A stretch of DNA of 24,605 bases from Sphingoaurantiacus capsulatus (GTDB lineage: Bacteria > Pseudomonadota > Alphaproteobacteria > Sphingomonadales > Sphingomonadaceae), in NCBI RefSeq assembly GCF_042648405.1, contig NZ_JBHRXV010000002.1, positions 1 to 24,605 of the forward strand, read 5' to 3'. The notes below the pieces were generated by a model. The model was not told the origin of the DNA, did not search any database, and was given only the letters and a program-made list of their open reading frames with translations. Position numbers and translations under genes: made by a program. Every line of letters begins with the position of its first letter. The first letter of the stretch is position 1. Positions 16,748 through 23,403 of this stretch are shown piece by piece.

Positions 16748-16880
16748 TTGTGCACAGGGGCGCACACTGCGTCCCTACTCAACCCGTTTGTACTCTCCCG
16801 CCGCCCGGTTAGAGTTCGATCAAGGTGAAGGCGCCGTGCGCCGCCTGAGGTCGCGCCAGACGGCCAGGGGAGTGGGACAG
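16748..16880. promoter_or_regulatory. Control region of the Rieske operon
   Basis: This 133-base gap begins with TGTGC (16749-16753) and GCACA (16762-16766), an inverted repeat with an 8-base spacer directly behind the LysR stop. The ribosome binding site of the Rieske gene (AGGGGAG) lies around 16866-16872. A promoter is expected here but no confident -35/-10 was found. The inverted repeat is a candidate regulator site. Confidence 0.4.
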
Positions 16881-17882
16881 ATGACTAAGCGTTTCCCCAT
16901 GGGGATTCCGTTCGGTTGGTTCTTCGTCAGCTACAGCGACGAGATCGCCATCGGCGAGGTGAAGCCGCTCCGCTATTTCGGCAAGGAGCTGGTGATCTTC
17001 CGCAACGAGTCGGGCGAAGTGGGTGTGCTCGACGCCTATTGTCCGCACCTCGGCGCGCATCTGGGACATGGCGGCAAGGTCGAGGGGGATTCGATCCGCT
17101 GCCCGTTCCACGCCTGGCAGTTCAAGCCCGACGGCTTCTGCAGCAAGATCCCCTACGCCAAGGCCTTCCCGCCGCGCGCCAAGCGCGAGCCGCTCGCCGA
17201 CGCCTATCCGGTGAAGGAGGCCAACGGCGTCGTCTGGTGCTGGTACCACCCGCAGCGCATCGCGCCGACGCACGACATCCTCCATTATCCGGAGTTCGAG
17301 GGCGCGGCCGGCTGGGCGCCGCAGGTGCGCCGCGAGTGGCGCTTCGCCAGCAACCCGCAGGAGATCGCGGAGAACGGCGTCGACGTCGCGCATTTCGAAT
17401 ATGTGCACGGGATGGCGAGCGTGCCCGAAGGCAAGACGAACTATGACGGCCACATGCGCCAGAGCGAGGCCTATGGCACCCGCGAAGTGACGCTGCCGAC
17501 CGGCGAGAAGAAGACGATCCCGTCGAGCGTCGTCACCGTGCAGAACGGCGCGGGGCAGAAGACGACGCGCCTGACCGGTGTGGTCGAGCTGTCGCTGATG
17601 GTGCTGGCGACGCCCGTCGAGGCCGACGACGTCGAGCTTCGCTTCTGCTTCACCTTCCCCGACGTGCCCGAAGGCTCCTACGAGCATCAGGCGGCGATCG
17701 CGGCGATCGGCTACACCTGCGGCCAGACCGGCGTCGAAGGCGACATTCCGATCTGGCACCACAAGATTCACCGGGAGAAGCCGTTCCTCTGCGACGGCGA
17801 CGGCCCGATCCTGCGCTTCCGCCGCTACTTCGAACAATTCTACGACAACGGCCTCGAGCCGCATCAGCTCGCGGCCGAGTAA
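16881..17882 (+). CDS. Rieske non-heme iron oxygenase, KshA/DAF-36 type
   Basis: The 333-residue oxygenase component has the Rieske cluster ligands C54-P-H56 and C74-PF-H77 (17 residues between H56 and C74). The mononuclear iron motif is D168-x2-H171-x4-H176 in NGVDVAHFEYVHG. PFGW near the start, the FHAW segment, IPYA and the C-terminal GDGPILRFRRYFEQFY resemble steroid 9-alpha-hydroxylase oxygenases (KshA) and the cholesterol 7-desaturases DAF-36/Neverland. I therefore expect a steroid- or terpenoid-like substrate, but regiochemistry cannot be told. No reductase (KshB-like) or ferredoxin gene is present, so electron partners must be encoded elsewhere. Start ATG 16881 is eight bases after GGGGAG; an upstream TTG frame is rejected. 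It is the first gene of an operon with the ADC-family, SDR and MFS genes. Confidence 0.9.
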   Translation: MTKRFPMGIPFGWFFVSYSDEIAIGEVKPLRYFGKELVIFRNESGEVGVLDAYCPHLGAHLGHGGKVEGDSIRCPFHAWQFKPDGFCSKIPYAKAFPPRAKREPLADAYPVKEANGVVWCWYHPQRIAPTHDILHYPEFEGAAGWAPQVRREWRFASNPQEIAENGVDVAHFEYVHGMASVPEGKTNYDGHMRQSEAYGTREVTLPTGEKKTIPSSVVTVQNGAGQKTTRLTGVVELSLMVLATPVEADDVELRFCFTFPDVPEGSYEHQAAIAAIGYTCGQTGVEGDIPIWHHKIHREKPFLCDGDGPILRFRRYFEQFYDNGLEPHQLAAE

Positions 17883-17911
17883 CGCGATCGACCAACGATC
17901 GGACCTGCCCC

Positions 17912-17930
17912 GTGCGCCCCTTGGGCGTGC
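17912..17930 (+). other. Hairpin between the Rieske and ADC-family genes
   Basis: GTGCGCCC and GGGCGTGC pair with a three-base loop (8 bp including two G-U pairs), without a T tract. Two CGATCG palindromes five bases apart (17885-17890, 17896-17901) lie just upstream. It might stabilise or attenuate the operon mRNA; function is unproven. Confidence 0.35.
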
Positions 17931-17965
17931 GATAGACCGACTTTGCCTTGGATGGGAGAAGAATG

Positions 17966-18772
17966 ATGAGCAAACTGCGTTTCGTGCAGGGCGCGAGCGG
18001 GGTCCGCACCGCCGGCCAGCTCCAGAATACGGTGCGCAGCATCCGCGGCACCTACGAGACCGATGCCGAAGTGGTGCGCGCGCTGCTGCCGCAGCCGCTG
18101 GTCGCTGTCGAGAAGCCGGAAATCTTCTTCCAGTTCGCGCATGTCGCGATGCATTACAGCGCCGAGCGCACCGTCGAAATCGGCGCGCTGACCCTCGGCG
18201 TGAACTGCACCTTCGAGGGGCAGAAGGGCGCCTACTGCTTCCACATGTCGATGGAAGGCGAGAGCGTCGTCACCTCGGGCCGCGAGCGCTTCGGCGAGCC
18301 CAAGAAGATCGCCGCCACCACCTTCGAGAAGAACGGCGACCATATCCGCGCGACAGTGACCCGCCACGGCATCACCTTCTTCGAGATCGAGGGCAATATC
18401 GGCGCCGACAATTCGAACCCCAAGCAGTTCGAAGAGCATCTGTTCTGCTACAAGGGCCTGCCGTCGATCACGACGCCGGGCGAGTTCGATGGCGACGTGT
18501 TCCTCACCCGCCTCGACTGGAAGCGCAACTACACGACGCGCCGCGACTTCGACGGCAAGATCACGCTGCGGGAGTCGGCCTATGACCCGCTCGTCGACGT
18601 GCCGGTGCGCCGCATCATCGGCCTCGAGTATGTCGAGGGCGCCACGCAGACCGGCGGCACCCTGATGCGCACCGTTCCGGGCGAATGGATCGCCCCGCAC
18701 TGGGTCGGCCGCAACGACGAGCCGACCAACACCGGGCTCGACCTGTCGGCGCCGGCCGAAAAGGCGGCCTGA
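17966..18772 (+). CDS. Acetoacetate decarboxylase-family protein
   Basis: This 268-residue protein belongs to the ADC superfamily. It contains the segment YCFHMSMEGESVVTSGRERFG followed by EPKKIA, with the lysine pair K113/K114 at the position of the Schiff-base and pKa-lowering lysines (K115/K116) of Clostridium acetobutylicum ADC. A catalytic lysine therefore seems kept. ADC-like proteins include decarboxylases, aldolase-dehydratases and C-C hydrolases, so a beta-keto acid decarboxylation or retro-aldol type step is possible. GGGAGA precedes two adjacent ATGs (17963, 17966); I use the second for better spacing. The stop shares a base with the following SDR ATG (TGATG). Clustered with a KshA-like oxygenase, it probably works on an oxygenated polycyclic substrate (inference). 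Confidence 0.85.
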   Translation: MSKLRFVQGASGVRTAGQLQNTVRSIRGTYETDAEVVRALLPQPLVAVEKPEIFFQFAHVAMHYSAERTVEIGALTLGVNCTFEGQKGAYCFHMSMEGESVVTSGRERFGEPKKIAATTFEKNGDHIRATVTRHGITFFEIEGNIGADNSNPKQFEEHLFCYKGLPSITTPGEFDGDVFLTRLDWKRNYTTRRDFDGKITLRESAYDPLVDVPVRRIIGLEYVEGATQTGGTLMRTVPGEWIAPHWVGRNDEPTNTGLDLSAPAEKAA

Positions 18773-19629
18773 TGCAGGATCTGAAGGGTCGCGTCGCCGT
18801 CGTTACCGGCGGCGCGAGCGGGGTGGGGCGCGCGCTCGGCGTGCGCCTCGTCGCCGAGGGGGCGAAGGTCGTCCTCGCTGACATCAACCAGGACCGGCTC
18901 GACGAGGCTGCCGCCGACCTGGGTGGCGGCACGATCGGCCTGAAGGTCGACGTCACCAAGGAAGAATCGGTGCAGGCGCTCGCCGACCAGGTGTTCGACC
19001 GCTACGGTGCCGTCCACCTGCTCTGGAACAACGCCGGCGTCGGCCTCGGCGAGGCGCAGCGCAAGATCTGGACGCTGCCGGCCAACGACTGGAAGTGGGG
19101 CATCGACGTCATGGTGCTCGGCGTCGTCTACGGCATCAAGGCGTTCGTGCCGCGCATGCTCGAGGGCGGCGACGAAGGCGTGGTCATCAACACCTCGTCG
19201 ACCAACGGCGGCCTGCGCTCGCTCCCGAACACGCCGATCTACGCGGCGACCAAGGCGGCGGTGACCAGCATTTCGGAAGTGCTTCACCAGCAGTTCCTGC
19301 GCGAAGGCGGCAAGCTGTCGGCCGCCGTGCTGTTCCCGGGGCCGCACACCGTCAACACCTCGATCATGGCGTCGCGCCGCGTTCGCCCGACCGAATATGC
19401 CGGCACCGAGCCCGAGGCGCCCGTCGCCTATGAGACGATGCAGGACCTCGTGCGCGTTACCGGATTGAAGTTGCAGCTGACCGAACCCGAGGAAGTCGCC
19501 GACTTCGCGGTCGAGGGCGTGAAGGCAGGGCGTTTCTGGCTACTTCCCGAAAGCGAAGACGGCGATACTATGATCCGCAAGCGGATCGACGGGCTGCTGG
19601 CGCGCGCCAACCCACCGTCGGCCTGGTAA
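18772..19629 (+). CDS. Short-chain dehydrogenase/reductase in the Rieske operon
   Basis: The 285-residue classical SDR has TGGASGVG (12-19), D37 after the second strand (suggesting NAD preference), NNAG (86-89), S143 in NTSSTNG and Y157/K161 in YAATK. It is slightly longer than usual, with a C-terminal extension (about 245-285). Such SDRs near Rieske oxygenases commonly oxidise the newly formed alcohol, but the substrate is not evident. The ATG overlaps the ADC-family stop, indicating coupled expression. The upstream in-frame start at 18685 lies inside the ADC-family gene and is rejected. Confidence 0.9.
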   Translation: MQDLKGRVAVVTGGASGVGRALGVRLVAEGAKVVLADINQDRLDEAAADLGGGTIGLKVDVTKEESVQALADQVFDRYGAVHLLWNNAGVGLGEAQRKIWTLPANDWKWGIDVMVLGVVYGIKAFVPRMLEGGDEGVVINTSSTNGGLRSLPNTPIYAATKAAVTSISEVLHQQFLREGGKLSAAVLFPGPHTVNTSIMASRRVRPTEYAGTEPEAPVAYETMQDLVRVTGLKLQLTEPEEVADFAVEGVKAGRFWLLPESEDGDTMIRKRIDGLLARANPPSAW

Positions 19630-19654
19630 AAAAAGAGTTCGGGGAGGAAAGTGA

Positions 19655-21004
19655 ATGGCATCGATGAGTGAAGCTGCCGGTGGCAAGCCGGCAGCGGAGC
19701 CGGCGGAAGGGGGTGCCTACCGCTGGTATGTCGTCGCCGTTCTCTCCCTCGCCTATTGCTTCAGCGCGATCGACGCGCGGGTGCTCACGCTGCTGGTCAT
19801 CCCGATCAAGGCGGATCTGGGCATCAGCGATTTCGAGATCAGCCTGCTGCAGGGCTTTGCCTTTGCGTTGCTCTACAGCGTCGCGGCGATTCCGGTCGGG
19901 CGATATGTCGACAGCTCGAACAAGCGCAGCCGGCTCATCACCGGCGGCGTGCTGTTCTGGTCGCTGATGACGATGGCATGCGGCGTCGCGCGCAGCTTCG
20001 GCATGCTGTTCGCCGCGCGCATCGGCGTCGGCGTCGGCGAGGCGACATTGAGCCCGACCGCCTATTCGCTGATCAGCGACTATTTCGACAAGCGGCGCCG
20101 CGCGCTCGCCATCAGCTTCTACGCCATCGGCTATCCGATCGGCGGCGGCCTCGCACTGATCATCGGCGCGATGCTGCTGGCGCAGTTCACCGCCAGCGGG
20201 CCCGTCGACCTGCCGATCGTCGGCACCTTGCAGCCGTGGCAGATGGTGTTCGTGATGGTCGGCCTGCCCGGCGTCATCGTCGCGCTGCTTGTCGCCACCA
20301 TCCGCGAGCCGAAGCGCCGCGAGCTGGCCAAGGGCTATGACGGCGCGGTGCCGTTGCGCGACGTCTTCGCGTTCATCCGCCAGCGCTGGCAGGTCTACAC
20401 CATGCTCATCGGATCGGTGTCGTTGATCGGCATGCTCGCGATCGGCTCGTCGCTCTGGTACCCGACCTTCCTCATCCGCACCTACGGCATGACCGTCAGC
20501 GAGGTCGGCCTCTACTATGGCATGTTGATGCTGGTGTGCGGCACGATCGGCACCCTTTCCGGCGGCTGGATTTCCGGCCTGCTGGTGTCGAAGGGTCAGT
20601 CGGACGCCAACATGCGCATCGTGCTCATCGCGACGGTGCTGAAGGCGCTGCCGCTGATCATCGGCCCGCTGATGCCCAATGCGACGCTGGCGCTCGCCTT
20701 CATGGCGGTCGGCACGCTGATCGGGCAGGCGTCGCAGGGCGTGATGCTGGCGGCGATCCAGGACGTGACGCCCAACCAGATGCGCGGCCAGGTAACGGCG
20801 ATCACGCTGCTGTTCGTCAACATGGTGGGCCTCGGCCTCGGCGCCAGCTTCATCGCGGCGATCACCGACTTCGGCTTCGGCGACGAGGGCGCGCTGCGCT
20901 ACTCGATCGCCATTGCCGGCGCGGTGCTGCTGCCGGCCATCGTCGGCCTGATCATGGCGGGGATGCCCGCCTACCGGCGCGCGCTGGCGGAGATGGCTTC
21001 CTAG
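19655..21004 (+). CDS. Spinster-like MFS transporter
   Basis: This 449-residue membrane protein begins at ATG 19655, four bases after GGGGAGGAAA. Its N-terminal third shows the pattern typical of bacterial Spinster-like MFS carriers: IDARVLTLLVIPIKADLGIS, GRYVDSSNKRSRL (motif A variant), FWSLMTMACG, RIGVGVGEATLSPTAYSLI and SDYFDKRRRALA. About 12 helices can be traced. It lies 25 bases after the SDR with no terminator, so it closes the Rieske-ADC-SDR operon. It may import the operon's substrate; the second MFS gene at 13119 belongs to another subgroup, so the two are not recent duplicates. Its stop codon lies in a hairpin shared with the convergent SDR gene. Confidence 0.9.
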   Translation: MASMSEAAGGKPAAEPAEGGAYRWYVVAVLSLAYCFSAIDARVLTLLVIPIKADLGISDFEISLLQGFAFALLYSVAAIPVGRYVDSSNKRSRLITGGVLFWSLMTMACGVARSFGMLFAARIGVGVGEATLSPTAYSLISDYFDKRRRALAISFYAIGYPIGGGLALIIGAMLLAQFTASGPVDLPIVGTLQPWQMVFVMVGLPGVIVALLVATIREPKRRELAKGYDGAVPLRDVFAFIRQRWQVYTMLIGSVSLIGMLAIGSSLWYPTFLIRTYGMTVSEVGLYYGMLMLVCGTIGTLSGGWISGLLVSKGQSDANMRIVLIATVLKALPLIIGPLMPNATLALAFMAVGTLIGQASQGVMLAAIQDVTPNQMRGQVTAITLLFVNMVGLGLGASFIAAITDFGFGDEGALRYSIAIAGAVLLPAIVGLIMAGMPAYRRALAEMAS

Positions 21005-21016
21005 TTTCTAGGAGCC
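20995..21016. terminator. Shared hairpin containing both stop codons of convergent genes
   Basis: TCCTAG (20999-21004) and CTAGGA (21008-21013) pair around a TTT loop, extended by GGC/GCC with a one-base bulge. The TAG stops of the MFS gene (21002-21004) and of the minus-strand SDR (21010-21008) lie in the two arms, and only three bases separate the genes. It probably serves both strands as a weak terminator or 3' end protector; there is no T tract beyond the loop. Confidence 0.5.
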
Positions 21017-21751
21017 GTAGCCGCCGGCGACCGCGAGGGTCTGGCCGGTGACATAGGCGGCGTCGCCCGACGCGAGAAAGGCGACCGCCGCCGCCACGTC
21101 GGCGGGCGTGCCGAAATGCTTGAGCGACTGGCGCTCCAGCGTCGCCGCCACCCAGCGGTCGTCGAGCTCGCCCATCGCGCGCAGCTCGCGAAACATGCCG
21201 CCGTCGACGACGCCGATCGCCACCGAATTGGCGCGCACGCCGAAGCGACCTTCCTCGCGGGCGAGGCCTTTCACCAGCGCTTCGTTGGCGGCCTTTGGCA
21301 CGATCGACAGCCCGTCGCGCACCGCCCAACTGAGGCCGCCGGCCGAGCCGATGTGAACGATCGACCCGCGATTGCTGCGCAGCAGGGGGAGCGCGGCGCG
21401 CACCGCGTTCTGGAAGCCGAAGGTCTCGATCTCGAACGCCTGGCGCATCAGCGCGTCGTCGGTCTGCGACAGGTAGCGCTGCACCACCGTGGGCCCGGCG
21501 GCGAACACCAAAGTGTGGAGCGATGGCAGCGCCTCGAGCGCCGCCTTTAGCGAAGTCGGATCGGTGACATCGGCGTGGACGGCGATGGCGCCGTTGCTGA
21601 GCTGTGCGGCGAGGGCTTCGGCCTCGGCGGGTTTCGACCGATAGCCGACAGCGACGTTGACGCCTTCGGCTGCCAGCCGTTCGGCGACCGCGCGGCCGAC
21701 GCCGCCGGTGCCACCCAGCACCAGCGCGGCGCCGGGCGGAAAACGGCTCAC
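21008..21751 (-). CDS. Atypical SDR-fold protein lacking the catalytic tyrosine
   Basis: The 247-residue product has the cofactor loop GGTGGVG (13-19), VAVGYRSK after strand 2 (NADP-like), AAG (84-86) in place of NNAG, and S136 in HIGSAGG. At the position of the YxxxK tyrosine it has serine (S149), while K153 is kept in LSIVPKAANEA. The usual acid/base of SDR catalysis is therefore missing, although the rest of the fold to VTGQTLAVAGG is intact and shows no sign of decay. GTG 21751 overlaps the fadD3 stop (GTGA), so the gene is translated with the HIP-CoA ligase. It could use another residue, catalyse a different reaction, or bind cofactor without redox activity. A longer start inside fadD3 is rejected because it adds out-of-family residues. 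Confidence 0.85.
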   Translation of the reverse strand: MSRFPPGAALVLGGTGGVGRAVAERLAAEGVNVAVGYRSKPAEAEALAAQLSNGAIAVHADVTDPTSLKAALEALPSLHTLVFAAGPTVVQRYLSQTDDALMRQAFEIETFGFQNAVRAALPLLRSNRGSIVHIGSAGGLSWAVRDGLSIVPKAANEALVKGLAREEGRFGVRANSVAIGVVDGGMFRELRAMGELDDRWVAATLERQSLKHFGTPADVAAAVAFLASGDAAYVTGQTLAVAGGYGS

Positions 21752-23292
21752 GCTTGCCCCGCGCGCAGCATGAACTTCTGCACCTTGCCCGACGCGTTCT
21801 GCGGCAGCGCGTCGACGAAATCGATCTGCCGCGGCACCTTGTAGTTGGCCATGTTCTCGCGGCACCAGGCGGTGAGCGTGGCGGCGTCGAGGCTGTGGCC
21901 GGGGCGCAGCACGATGAAGGCGCGGGCGACGGCGCCCAAGCGGGGATCGGGGACGCCAATCACCGCCGACTGGCTGATCGCCGGATGCGCGGCGAGCAGC
22001 CCCTCAATCTCCGCCGGATAGGCGTTGAAGCCGCCGACGATGAACACGTCGTCGCTGCGGTCGGTGATGCGGATGTTGCCCGCGGCGTCAGCCACCGCGA
22101 TGTCGCCGGTGTGCAGCCAGCCGTCGGTATCGATGGCTTTGGCGGTCGCCTCCGCATCCTCGAAATAGCCGCGCATCACGCCGTCGCCGCGCACCAGCAG
22201 CTCGCCGGGTTCACCGGCGGCGAGCGCTTTGCCGTTATCGCCGACGATGCTGATCTCAACACCGGGGATGGCGCGGCCGGCGGTGTTGGCGACGATGGCG
22301 ATCGGCTCGCCCGCCTCGCACATGGTGACGACGCCGCAATTCTCGGTGAGGCCGTAGGCGGTCAGCACCACCTCGAACCCCAGGCTGTTGCCCATCTCGT
22401 AGATCAAGGTCTCGGGCACCGAGGCGGCGCCGGTGACGGCGAGGCGCAGGGTGGAGAGGTCGCGCTCGCGCCAGGGGGCGGCGAGCAGGGTCTGGTAGAG
22501 CGTCGGCGGGCCGGGGAGGACGGTGACCTTCTCCGCCTCGATCCGCTGCAGCACCGAGGGCGCATCGAAGGTCGCATGCGGCAACACGGTGGCGCCGCTG
22601 ATCAGTGCCGACAGCCAGCCGGCCTTGTAGCCGAAGCTGTGGAAGAACGGGTTCACTACCAGATAGACGTCGCCTTCGCGCAAGCCCAGCTTCGCCGCAT
22701 AGGTGCGGAACATGCGCAGGTTCTGGCCGTGCGCGGTCATCGCGCCCTTGGGCAGGCCGGTGGTGCCCGAGGTGAAGAGGATGTCGGAGAGGCCGTCCTC
22801 GGTCAGGCCGTTCAGCCGGCGGTCGATCTCGACCTCATGCCCATCGCCGCGCGCGAGGAATTCCGACCAGCCCGCCGCGTCGTCGATGTCGATCATGGCG
22901 GTCAGCGCCGGCAGGTCGAAGCCGTCGAGCAGGCGGCGATAGTCGGTGTTCAGATAGTTTCCGACGGTGAACAGCAGCTTCGCGCCGCTCTTGCCAAGGA
23001 TATGCGCCGCCTCGCGACCCTTGAGCCGTGTGTTGAGCGGCACCAGCACCGCGCCAGCCGCTTGCAGGCCGAGCGCGATCAGCACCCATTCGGGCCGGTT
23101 GGGCGCCCAGATCGACACGCGGTCGCCGGGCTCGACGCCGCTCGCAACGATCGCGGCGGCGATGCGCCGCGCCGCGGGTTCGAGGTCGCGATAATAGAGC
23201 TCGGCGCCGTCCTCGCCGCGAATGGCGACGCGGTCAGCGAAGCGCCGCCCGGCCGCAAAGATCTGATGCGGGATGGTAAGTCTGTCTTGCAC
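21748..23292 (-). CDS. fadD3: FadD3-like HIP-CoA ligase (acyl-CoA synthetase)
   Basis: The 514-residue AMP-forming ligase shows the P-loop-like ILFTSGTTGLPKG (171-183), NPFFHSFGYKAG (214-225), LPGPPTLYQTLL, VTGAASVPETL, LTAYGLTEN, GWLHTGDI and the C-terminal NASGKV with catalytic K503. NPFFHxFGYKAG, LPGPPTxYQ and LTAYGLTE are characteristic of Rv3561 (FadD3) as I know it. FadD3 joins CoA to the propionate side chain of HIP, the two-ring remnant of steroids, and so commits it to C/D-ring degradation. The start GTG 23292 has GGGGAGG four bases upstream and begins the family's N-terminus; the open frame continues further but inside the divergent regulator gene. fadD3 stands about 11 kb from the main HIP operon, in its own two-gene operon. 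Confidence 0.92.
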   Translation of the reverse strand: MQDRLTIPHQIFAAGRRFADRVAIRGEDGAELYYRDLEPAARRIAAAIVASGVEPGDRVSIWAPNRPEWVLIALGLQAAGAVLVPLNTRLKGREAAHILGKSGAKLLFTVGNYLNTDYRRLLDGFDLPALTAMIDIDDAAGWSEFLARGDGHEVEIDRRLNGLTEDGLSDILFTSGTTGLPKGAMTAHGQNLRMFRTYAAKLGLREGDVYLVVNPFFHSFGYKAGWLSALISGATVLPHATFDAPSVLQRIEAEKVTVLPGPPTLYQTLLAAPWRERDLSTLRLAVTGAASVPETLIYEMGNSLGFEVVLTAYGLTENCGVVTMCEAGEPIAIVANTAGRAIPGVEISIVGDNGKALAAGEPGELLVRGDGVMRGYFEDAEATAKAIDTDGWLHTGDIAVADAAGNIRITDRSDDVFIVGGFNAYPAEIEGLLAAHPAISQSAVIGVPDPRLGAVARAFIVLRPGHSLDAATLTAWCRENMANYKVPRQIDFVDALPQNASGKVQKFMLRAGQA

Positions 23293-23403
23293 GAGGCCTC
23301 CCCAGGATCGCGCGTCCGTCCTGCGCGCAGGGGTCGCATTCGCCAATACCCATTCGGTAGGGGCGAGTTGCCAGCCGCCGATCAAGCCCGCATAGCTTCG
23401 GCC
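23293..23403. promoter_or_regulatory. Divergent promoter region between fadD3 and the luxR-type gene
   Basis: The 111-base gap contains a small palindrome TACC-CATTC-GGTA (23347-23359), within CCCATTCGGTAGG (23349-23361). The latter matches 10 of 13 bases at 182-194 near ipdA. CCTCCCC at 23297-23303 is the fadD3 ribosome binding site read on the minus strand. A regulator operator here is inference. Confidence 0.5.

Noticed and set aside
16881..17882. Naming the Rieske gene kshA outright
   Set aside because: Motifs place it in the KshA/DAF-36 group, but sphingomonads may carry several such homologues with different positions of attack, and no KshB is nearby.
21754..23403. A plus-strand extension of the LuxR gene back across fadD3 (931 codons)
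   Set aside because: The extension is entirely antisense to the conserved FadD3 motifs. The regulator's own sequence begins near 23404.
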